Below are positions 48,901 through 59,479 of a stretch of DNA of 64,000 bases, in pieces. Positions within the stretch are counted from its first letter, which is position 1. The number at the start of each line of letters is the position of its first letter. Position numbers and translations under genes: made by a program. The stretch is from Epiperipatus broadwayi (lineage: Eukaryota > Onychophora > Udeonychophora > Euonychophora > Peripatidae): positions 746,001 to 810,000 of the forward strand of contig JAQFVV010006311.1 of NCBI GenBank assembly GCA_028023455.1. The letters are read 5' to 3'. A model generated the notes under the pieces. The model saw nothing but the letters and a program-made list of their open reading frames with translations, was not told the DNA's origin and ran no database searches.

Positions 48901-49261
48901 CCAACCTTCTAGACCCCCAGTCTACCTCACCCCAGACCTGAAAATTTTCAGTTGGCGTCCTTTTTCCATTGGCTAAATACATTTGGAGGGATCGGAATGG
49001 TAGCTTTTGCCATAGAAAACCTTCCTTTTCCCTATCTGTCACCCACTCCTTGGCCACAAATGAAAGTTGGCTACCTGTATCTATTAATGCTCTTGCTTTT
49101 TTCTCGTTAATATTTATGGTCACCAAGGGGCAGGATCCGGCGGTAGTCATTGATGCCTCCGCCTCCTCTACTACCTCTCTAATAGTGCCCATTGTATGGT
49201 CCTTGGTCTCATCCCTATCCTTTATTACGGGTGTCGGATGTAGGGATTTATCTACCGGCAC
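45998..49261 (-). CDS. pol: Pol polyprotein of element B, unit 2 (protease-RT-RNase H-integrase)
   Basis: 1087 codons, intact, with every catalytic motif present: protease DTG (61-63), reverse-transcriptase YMDD (388-391), RNase H acidic residues (D537, E578, D603), integrase HHCC (754, 759, 789, 792) and DDE (821, 880, 915), and a GPY module near the end. The domain order with integrase last is that of Ty3/gypsy elements. The apparent start is GTG at the gag-pol overlap, and the pol frame is open a little further upstream, past the GTTAAAC slippery site at 49276-49270. Pol is therefore probably translated as a Gag-Pol fusion by -1 frameshifting. It overlaps the gag stop by 10 bases in the -1 frame. 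With the intact gag next to it, this is the best candidate for an active copy. Confidence 0.93.
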   Translation of the reverse strand: MPVDKSLHPTPVIKDRDETKDHTMGTIREVVEEAEASMTTAGSCPLVTININEKKARALIDTGSQLSFVAKEWVTDREKEGFLWQKLPFRSLQMYLANGKRTPTENFQVWGEVDWGSRRLGHTFLVMKGLLQEVIIGADFLKQYEGVIDFTKNEVTLGRDSKPMDIKREPLSSAMYLGEEDTEQMISQKIDQSECKKEVEREELKGVLKQYKRIFSKMPGVIVGYTHRIHLTQETYFQAKTYPIPFQYQDEVQKQIQQMTEWGVITKASSPYNNPLVVVKKRDGSVRICLDARKLNQLTVPERDIPPNIKDIFLKLAGKRVFSTLDLTSSFWQIMLDPRDRKYTAFRYRGQTHVFKRVPFGLVNSAAALMRCLDRALPDHIKQHVICYMDDVVIASLSFEEHVEHLKEFFEECSCKNITINMQKSKFLQSEIAFLGHVVNSEGVKTHPDKVKAIQDFPTPTTKKNVRSFLGLCNYYHRFYPNFAQDTAGLVELIKKDAKWRWDEQRDKEFKYVKAKFLETVMLNHPNFEEMFYVQTDCSRVGMGAVLFQIHAKQQRVLYFASRKLRGPEINYTVTEQETLAIVWACEKFKQFLLGSKVTIITDHKCLQFFHKSYLTNDRLIRWSLALQRFDFKVEYCPGPQNIVADTLSRNPINITRDNPRIPKNSKGIIMSVNHRKTEEDLVNLQQWQEKYPPFFKLIKEIEELGLKKGRVDSWKRRYRVVDGILQGKTGHNDGLWKVMLPPKLRDQVIRDTHEAIGHYGSRKTEEAVRRQFYWPGIYRDILNVLRDCKSCAVNKPANKAYKGPMKSVIPTEPNHILAVDHYGPLPSYKRYKYLLVAYDVFSKYTQAYPVRTVRSQEAIRVLQTMQFPKVGKPKIIISDRGTAFTSSAWRQWIQAQGIQHTLTSVRNPQSNPCERMMRELGRLYRTVVGSDHRAWVNQTKTVLKHINDTMNESTGLPPTRLHFGRVCPKIFKVPITEDSEVVDPEIDKSRARECLKQAAERRNQRYKAAHQFEIGDMVWVKSIQPSNKAKRKFHKFYPLYNGPYKIKLRKGHNSFLLQAGKKMIGTFNARSLKPCRAMIAKTADPT

Positions 49262-49276
49262 CCTCTTGAGTTTAAC
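49229..49276 (-). promoter_or_regulatory. Gag-Pol -1 frameshift signal, unit 2
   Basis: On the minus strand GTTAAAC at 49276-49270 is read G TTA AAC in the gag frame, fitting the X XXY YYZ slippery pattern; GUUAAAC is a known functional heptamer. A six-base spacer (TCAAGA) is followed by an outer stem GGGTGCCGG / CCGACACCC (8 of 9 pairs) enclosing a small TAG/CTA stem. A -1 slip here leads straight into the pol frame, which has no stop between the heptamer and the protease. The gag frame ends at TAG only 12 bases after the spacer. Confidence 0.75.
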
Positions 49277-51105
49277 GGCCTCCTATTATCTTTATAACTA
49301 TTTTGGTTAGTATTAAAAGGTTTTGGCCCAGTTCCTTTCCTATAGCTATCCTTTCCTAACCTCATTGCCTGACACTTAGGATCTATCCTTCTCATCTTTT
49401 CTGGAGGTTCCTTTGGAAAGGGCATATAGTCTACCGATGTTAGAAACTCTGACATCTCTTCCACCGTCTGTATGCGCGTTCCTGTCATCATCTGCTGTAC
49501 AGGCGGTGGCATATTCTGTTGGATTAACTTGATTATATGAGCCTCTGGGTATACATATGCAGTCAAGGATCTGAGGCGGGCTACCTGTCTCACAAAGAAC
49601 TGGGTGTACGTTTCTTTGGTAACTGAGCCATAATGCTCTCTCATAACTGCCATGTATATAGCATGTTGCCTCTCGTTACTCCAGAATGTCTTCATTAGTG
49701 CAGCTACATATTGTTCAAACGTCTCGGGTTTTTCATTATAACAATCCCACCAAGACAAGGCATATCCATATAAATAATGTGCTGCGAGAGCTACCTGGTC
49801 CCGAGCGGCTATGTTTTGGAACCGGAATAATTCCCTGAGACTTTGTAGATGTACCCTAGGACTCTCCCCTATCTCACCTTTGAATGTTTTGACCTGAATA
49901 AATTTGGCCATATATGAATGGGAGTTCATCTCTACACCCCTAGTGCTATTCCCTATCCTCTCTTCCCTTGAACTATCAAGGTCAGGAACGCCCATCGATT
50001 CTGATCCCTCAATAAGATATGGTATCAACGTCGCCGTATTTATCTGTTGTAGGCTTATTTCCTTTACATTTGTCTCTGCTCTACTCTTTTCTATTTGATC
50101 CTGGTCTCCCTTGTTTATTAACTTCGTTATGCCATTTTCTCCAGATGGTCCCACACTTGCTTCTTCTAACTTATGAAGACCCCGTTCTATACCCTGTATC
50201 CTTTTTACTAATAAATTTGCCTTTTCTTCATCTTTATCTTGCCTAACCTTTACATTTTCCTTAAGCTCATATATTTCGTCGTTAATTTGTCGACAGTATG
50301 TATCCATTTCTGTTACTTTCTCCGTTTGAGTTTTCCGCTGACTCTCAATTTCCTGTATTTTCCCTTGCAGCTCAGCCATTTCTCTATTTTGTCTCTCTTG
50401 TTGGGTCTGAGTTACGTCTAATCTTTCCTCCATGCCTTCTAACTTTTTTTTTACGTTCACCCCTTCCCTCTGTACGTAATCCTTTTGCTGTTGTACAGTG
50501 TCTCTCACTTCAAGAATTTTCTTTTCTACTCCTCTAATATTTTCTTCTATACGCCCTACGTGACTGTCTAACCTTTTCTCGCATTCTTCCAGAGCCCTAC
50601 CGTAATTTTGTTTACACTCTATGCTTAGCTGTTCCATTTTTTTATCTATGTTTTCCATCCTCTTGTTCATCTTGTCTCCTTCTGCCGAGATCATTGTTTT
50701 AACCTGCTCTAATATTTCGTCTTTATGTTTTTCTCTTTCTTTTTTATCATTTTCCCTTTCTTGTGCTCTCCTTTTTTCATCTTCTCTTTCTTTATTCTCC
50801 CTTTCTAATTTTTCATTTTCCAAGTACCGCATAAACCAAAACCAATCGAATGTCTGTTTCTCATCTATATTTTCTTGTACTTTGGGCTTTTTTGCCTCTG
50901 GTATCCTATTCTCTATCAGTTCCCCATCTACGGTTTCCCTTTCACTACTCTCTGATTCTTCAGTACTACTACTATATGTTTCTTCTATTATCTCCTTCCC
51001 CGACCTAAGCGTTTTTCCTCTCTTCTCCATCCTTTCTCTCCTTTCCTCCTTCATTTCTTGTACTTCCTCTATTATCCCATCCATATTCTCTTCTTTATTT
51101 TCCAT
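49252..51105 (-). CDS. gag: Gag protein of element B, unit 2
   Basis: 617 codons from an ATG; this copy is intact. Residues about 1-80 are acidic and serine-rich (EETYSSSTEESESSERE). Residues about 95-310 are charged, heptad-like coiled coil rich in E, K, R and Q (ERENKEREDEKRRAQEREN and so on). Residues about 398-555 form a retrotransposon Gag domain with KFIQVKTFKGE, ALSWWDCYNEKPETF, FWSNERQ and YTQFFVRQVARL, clearly related to Gag of element A. The C-terminus is basic and Asn-rich (SYKDNRRPLNSRGCR), and no CCHC zinc knuckle is present. Gag assembles the particle in which reverse transcription occurs. The long coiled coil is a notable N-terminal extension and may drive multimerisation. Confidence 0.88.
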   Translation of the reverse strand: MENKEENMDGIIEEVQEMKEERRERMEKRGKTLRSGKEIIEETYSSSTEESESSERETVDGELIENRIPEAKKPKVQENIDEKQTFDWFWFMRYLENEKLERENKEREDEKRRAQERENDKKEREKHKDEILEQVKTMISAEGDKMNKRMENIDKKMEQLSIECKQNYGRALEECEKRLDSHVGRIEENIRGVEKKILEVRDTVQQQKDYVQREGVNVKKKLEGMEERLDVTQTQQERQNREMAELQGKIQEIESQRKTQTEKVTEMDTYCRQINDEIYELKENVKVRQDKDEEKANLLVKRIQGIERGLHKLEEASVGPSGENGITKLINKGDQDQIEKSRAETNVKEISLQQINTATLIPYLIEGSESMGVPDLDSSREERIGNSTRGVEMNSHSYMAKFIQVKTFKGEIGESPRVHLQSLRELFRFQNIAARDQVALAAHYLYGYALSWWDCYNEKPETFEQYVAALMKTFWSNERQHAIYMAVMREHYGSVTKETYTQFFVRQVARLRSLTAYVYPEAHIIKLIQQNMPPPVQQMMTGTRIQTVEEMSEFLTSVDYMPFPKEPPEKMRRIDPKCQAMRLGKDSYRKGTGPKPFNTNQNSYKDNRRPLNSRGCR

Positions 51106-52066
51106 TACTAAATTTATTCAAATTTTCATACGGCTATCTAGCCCCCTTTTCAAACAAACCCATCCAAGCCTAATTGATCACCTAGCTTTGTCGCTGTTCT
51201 ATATTATCCCCGCTAACTCATTTCCCTACTAATTACTTAACCCGTTCAGTACTTACTCTTCTCTCACAAACTTCAGATAAATACAAAATACAATAAAATT
51301 TTAAAAATATATTTAAATGAAACTCACCCTTGGCTTGCCTTTTTCTCCTTCACTTCTTTTCTGTTAAATTTAAAATCAGTTTATTATTAATTTTATTGTT
51401 AGATATTCATTTATTTTCCCGTGGTTTGACAATTTTTTAAACACTAAACACTCGCATATTTTTGTCTTGCCTGATTTTTCCCTAATGGTTTTTAGTATTG
51501 CTCACATCTTGTCTTGACTCACCCCTCGTCATAAAATATTTGATTTTGGAAAATTTTAAAATTTGTTCTTTCCATCTGATAGCGAATTTATGTGAGGATA
51601 ATTTTAGTTATTTTTGAAAATCACCTCGGGCGCCAGCTATCGTCAGGTAAGACATACATAATAATTTTGATAGGCCACATATTGATATCCTATACACATA
51701 GCTATACCCATTTATTGCACATGAATCTGTTTTATTCATTTTGGCAGGAAAAAATTTTTTAAAAATTTTTTTTTTTTTTTTTTTTAGCATACATGATTTG
51801 AAGCATACTCGGAAGAAATAACTTTCTCTACATATTCATAACACTTAGTATGAAACACATCTGTCTATCTCCTTTCTCAGGCATATAGATTTATATTATC
51901 AAGCCCTGTATTGTTGCGGTACACCTGGAAGAAAAATTTGTGCATACATCTTTTGCTTTTTCAGCCCTTCCGTGCTAAGGTTCCACTCCACTCTGTTCAG
52001 GGTCGTGTTTAGAGGTCATCAAGCCACACGTTGCGGCGGCATACCCGAAAGAAAAAAAAATTCTAC
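51106..52066 (-). other. 5' leader of unit 2 with displaced PBS-like motif
   Basis: Non-coding leader of about 960 bp. TGGCGCCCGAGGTGA on the minus strand at 51635-51621 resembles a tRNA primer site but lies about 431 bp inside the internal region. The sequence directly next to the LTR (GTAGAATTTT on the minus strand) has no TGG. The three degenerate repeats seen in unit 1 recur. A strong splice-donor-like AAGG/GTGAGT lies at 51331-51322, but no acceptor was established. Confidence 0.6.
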
Positions 52067-55000
52067 TGTAACAGTCAAATATGTACATTTGCGCAACAAA
52101 ACCTAGAACTCCGATAGATCATCCTAAGGCCGACCAGGTTTACGGTGGTGGAAGCCACGGCTCTGGTCTAACCTTAGTTCCTCTACCATTGCTCATAGAC
52201 TTACAACCTTACAAATGACACAGTTGAGTTCACAGTAGCGTTTTAATCCCTAACGTGCCGGCAGTAGCTCAACAGTTATACATAAGATGTGGAGCAATGG
52301 GTATTTGTATAACACATCTATATAGGTATCATGTGGCACACCTATCATTATAAATTATAAATAAAATTTCAATAACACTAAAATTAAGTATTAATAAGTA
52401 AATAAAATTGAGTCGGTGAGCAAGACTAAGACAAGAAACTATATTAAATTTTAAATCAATTTAATAATATTAAATGCTAACAATTATTTAAAATTATAAT
52501 AAATAAGCAAGGGTTTAATTTCACACGCAGGTGAATAAGGTATTTACAGTTTAAAAAGGGTTCACACGTAAATGATGCTGTTTAGTAATAATTTTGAATG
52601 TACATATATTTCAATCACACGCAGGTGATAAAATAATTTTGCAGTGAATTTATACATGAGCTTAATATAAATTTTGATACAGAACGATTTGAATTTGCTC
52701 ATGGGTTTTTATTTTCTATGCCAGGTTTATGCTATAAGGATTTAGATTTGCATATTAGTAAAAGTGACAATTAATTTAGTAAAGAACATAAATTATCATT
52801 AATTTACTTAGCGCGAATATTTCAATATATTCTCTACACAGTAAAATACTACTTAGATTGGATTCTATATCAGATCAATGCTGATTTACTTATTTAAGTG
52901 GCGGGTTGAACTGACTAACGGAAGTTATATTTCAGATACTAGTGCGTATAGAAAAGCATATAACTTTTAAGTCTTATTGCGTCTCATATGTTCCTTACTC
53001 ATGGGATTTTTACCAAGTAACAGTTCCCGAGGACTGATTCTCATTGCTGTAATGTAGGAGGCCATTTGGTTCGGCAGGTTGGGCAATTTATAAAATATGG
53101 GAGTCTTACGCTCTATTTGAGTCACATGCTCCTTTTATGGACGAGGAATGTGGAGACTTACGCTCTGGATTGAGTCTCATGCTCCATGATAAGATAAGCG
53201 AGATGGGCTGGCGTGTACCAGACACCATCTAAAGTAATAATTGCCCGAACTAAGGTAATGATGCAGGGCGACGGTATGCAACCATTACAGAATTACAGCA
53301 AAAAGAATATACGCCGTAGCGTTTCGTAAGGAGACATATGCACCACTGACTAATAATCATTTTTAAAATTACGACGCTAAAAATCAAGTTTCTTTCATGA
53401 AACTATCCCACATCAGTTCATATTATAGTACTTTGAAATAGTACAAATAAAGGGAATTTATGGATCCAATCTATAGAGTTAGCTATATAGGCTACGACTT
53501 ATTTAGCTTAAGGAGGATTTACAGCATATGGGGAATTAAAATATAAACATATAAATTTATGCTGAAGTTATATCACTTTATCTAGATATTAATTTAAAAT
53601 ATCAATTTAAAATGCAAATCTATTTTAAGGTGATGCTACGTTTGTAATAACCCTTAATTGTAGACATATTATCCTTTCCAAAACAGAGCTTTTTATTTCG
53701 TATATAATTATACGTCTTATATATGCGCGCACTTACATATATATATATGCGAGCGAATTTTTATTTAACACTCGCGAATAGTTTAAATTAAGAATAAAGC
53801 TCGGTTTTGCAATTTTATAGCATAAACAATATAATGTAACTAAATAATAATAATATTGGCATAGATAATCACAAGAAATACAATTTTAAATCATAATAAA
53901 TTTAAATAAGTGAAGTTTGATAATTAATTGCTTATTTAAAAAGAGCAAGTAGTATACAGTTCGCTAAAACATGTTTGATTCGGTCTTTTAAAGCTATCTT
54001 ATAAATCAACGATTACGGATATTATCGTTGATTTATAACATACAAATTATTATAGAAATCTTAAATATTATTTAAATTATTATAAAAATTAATTTCCACA
54101 TTAAACAAATTGAAATAGATAGCATTTAATTATTTAATTTAAATCAATACGTAACCAAATCAAACTATATTTTGCGAGTAAACCAAAACATAAAATAATG
54201 CAATTTCATTAATAAAAGATGTGTGTGAATGCGCGTATTTTAGATCATAAAATAATAAAGCTTAATTCAACTAAAATACGTTAAATCATTTAACATTTTA
54301 TCTCTCAGGTTTAAATTATAATTTTTATAATCACAATCAGTTTACACTTAAGTTTAGACTCTTATATTTAAAATCAGGCAAGACTCTAGGGTTTAATTAG
54401 TTATTAATTATTATATTTTTAGGTGACTTTTAAATTAAGTTTGTCGAATAAAATACATGTTTTAAGATGGCCATTAGTTTGAAGTTAAGCTAGCTTTTGA
54501 TTGAAGATTTTAGATGAGAAGAATATTTACCATTTGAGCTTGGTGTTTCTTCGTACTGCGGGTTTCCTTGGACAGCGAGCATGTTTTCACGGTGATCTGC
54601 TCCTCTTCTTGGCTTAGATGGTTCTTTGCCTGTCAGAAGGCTAGGTTTGACGCCTTTCTACTCCGACATTTTATTAATTTACTGTATTTTAATATTTTTT
54701 TCTTTTTACTCTTTAGAAAATTTTTATTGAGTGCCTCCAAAGGTGGCTGCTACCTCTTTTATACCATACTCCCCCCCCTTTCTTTTTCATTACTGTATTT
54801 TCCAAGAATTGTTTTCTTGGCTGTCTTTTCCGAGAATTGTTTTTCTTGGGATGTACGCCAGTGGTCAATCACCAAGGGAGCCTATTGTTTTTAATTTTAA
54901 ATAGGTCAAAATTTGCGATTCACCAACTATAATCTATTCAGTTTTCCCCGTTTTATTCTATTTTTACATTTTTAATTACTGTATTTTTGGTAAGGATTAA

Positions 55001-55482
55001 CAATATTGGCGACAGTATGTCCAGAAAAACAACTCTAAGATTAAGAAAAACATTTTATTATATATGTAACTTGACCGTTCTAATTTACCGATATATGCAG
55101 AATTATATAATTTTGAAAATGCATAATTTAATAAATATCTAAAATTATGGAAAAAGAAATGTTTTGTAATCTATTAACATTTATATTCTAGCATATATGT
55201 AGTCTACAGTTACACATACAATTAGTTTTTCATCTAACAATTATTAATAATCTATATATGTGCGCATTTTGACTAAAGGAGTATATAAATGAATACTTTA
55301 GTACATATTAAACGATACACACACACACATATGATAGATTTAATTAGATTCAATTTTAGCTGGAATTTATTAGTATTATTATTATAAAATATACGAGGGT
55401 TGGTGGTATTTATATATAAATTAATACTGCTATATAGCATATATAGCAGGTGAAAGAGTCAAGTTGAAAACTGACTGTTTCA
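52067..55482 (-). repeat. LTR B3 (5' LTR of the composite)
   Basis: 3416 bp ending CTGTTTCA and followed directly by the ATAT duplication. It shares most diagnostic variants with B1, including CCTCCAAAGG, the 23-bp block deleted in B2, GTAGGAGGCC, CGGCAGGTTGG and the intact 15-bp stem-loop. It also has a few private changes (GAGTTCACAG near 52227, GCAGTGAA near 52640). As the upstream LTR it would drive transcription of the right-hand unit. Confidence 0.88.
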
Positions 55483-55486
55483 ATAT

Positions 55487-55629
55487 GAAAAGTATTTTAG
55501 ATCATATTGGCAAATTAATGGATATGTTGCTTTTATTTTGGTTGCCTTAATTTCCAACAACCTGAAAAATTGGTAACAACAAGTGCGGATAAAATAAATA
55601 AAATAAACTAAATGTTTACTGGGTTAGAA
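55487..55629 (+). repeat. 3' LTR of retrotransposon A, right part
   Basis: It continues the LTR interrupted at 32508: GAAAAGTATTTTAGATCATA through GGGTTAGAA matches 25026-25174 closely. Added to 31974-32508 it gives about 678 bp, the same length as the 5' LTR. It is followed by a (TA)n run, not by a primer site, as expected for the outer edge of the element. Confidence 0.85.
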
Positions 55630-57091
55630 TATATATATATATTTGGTGCAGGCTCAATTATTAGTATTATGATGTCAATCATTATCATTTTTCTGTAGAA
55701 GAAAGATCTCTCCAAGTTGGAATATGATTTCCATTATATGTAGATTCTCTTATGTACAACATTCTAACAATTCTTTTTATCTATCCATTTACCCATATAA
55801 ATGCTCACATGTAAAAGTTATAAAAAAGTGCTGTGTCTAGCTGACAATTGAATTGACCACTAGTAACAAGGTCAGGAGCGAGACTAGTGATCTGCAGAGT
55901 GAGAATCTTAAAGGGCACTCCAAAAGTACAGTCAATATTTAGAGAGTTTAATGAATGATAATTACTAGCTTGTTAACTATTTACTATGTACAATTATTTT
56001 ACATAATAAGGCATGAAGGCATGCATAAATAATAATGTAGATCAATATGACCTGTAAGAGTTCTAGCTGACTGTTCACACATTCAGAGGCCAGCTCTCCA
56101 TACTTGAAGTCACTGTGCAATGCGGGTGACTTTCTAAACCTGCTTACATGTCCATGAGCACAGGTTAAGCTCCAAAAATAAGTGTCCTTTTCTTGATCCA
56201 ATTTGCACTGAGTTAATTCATTGTTTCTATCCCTAAAGTTTATTGGCTCATATTCCCATCTATCCATTCAGGTGATTCTTCCTTTCACTGCTTTATACCA
56301 GATATAAGAATTTGTATCATTATTTCTCTATCCTTAATTAATGAGTTATTTTTTAACTTATAGTTTATCACATGAAGGAAATCTAAACTCGAATTCCTTT
56401 AATTGTTTTATATCTATTATCAATTGTATTCTACTCTCATTAATTAAACTATTTTTACTTTTAGAAAATAATCTTTTTTCTAATCTTAAGAGTTATAAAT
56501 AACTTTTATTTTCTATTTTAAAAGAATCAGACTTTTAACATTCTTTAATTTATTCAAACTTATTACTTAATTTTATTAGTAATTTATACCTATTTATGTA
56601 TGTGCATACACATACATATCACAAAGTAATAATACTCCGCCAATATTTTTTAAAATAAATGTTAATATCACCCAGCCATTAGATATAAACACCATTCTAA
56701 TTCAATTTGAAGAAGTTATCTGGGCTAAATATGAACTATGATTGAAATTCTCCATACCACTTCAAAAATCTTTTTTATTCCTCCTTCTCAAATAATATTA
56801 ACATGTATAACTTGTAAAACATAAGTAATCTCTTGGAATGTTTAATACTTCAATCATCTAATCAACAAACATATATAGGTTTTAAATAATTTATTAAAAA
56901 CTTTCATAGGGATAGGCAATAAAGTCTTGTTTTGTGAAAATCAAAGAAAGATTAATGTGTCAGCAAGAGATTCAAAGGCAAAACAATTAGAAAAAAAAAT
57001 CATTGTTAAAGTAATGGCAATTCATCTTAAAATATAATAATCAAAAGAATTAGATTATTTAATTAAATTATATTGCTACAGTAAATAGTGC
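55630..57091. other. Intergenic sequence with a less AT-rich island at 55.8-56.28 kb
   Basis: No recognised gene. Around 55800-56290 the sequence is markedly less AT-rich than its surroundings. It contains a 96-codon minus-strand frame (56267-55977) whose first part is hydrophilic and looks codon-like (RDRNNELTQCKLDQEKDT), while its end turns into AT-driven residues. I recognise no domain. It could be a decayed exon or an unknown repeat. The rest is AT-rich. Confidence 0.4.

Positions 57092-59479
<2,388 letters not shown>

Larger units (their letters stand above)
32509..55482 (-). mobile_element. Tandem-dimer Ty3/gypsy retrotransposon B (three LTRs, two internal regions)
   Basis: A 23-kb insertion runs LTR (32509-35919), internal (35920-42296), LTR (42297-45688), internal (45689-52066), LTR (52067-55482). 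The repeat periods are 9788 and 9770 bp. Genes lie on the minus strand, so the rightmost LTR is the 5' one. The outer ends are TGTAACAG and CTGTTTCA, giving TG...CA. The 4-bp target duplication ATAT occurs once on each side of the whole structure (32505-32508 and 55483-55486), as expected for gypsy-type integrase. Host sequence resumes exactly within the interrupted LTR of element A. One unit (45.7-52.1 kb) has intact gag and pol and may be capable of transposition; the other has a broken gag. Confidence 0.88.
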
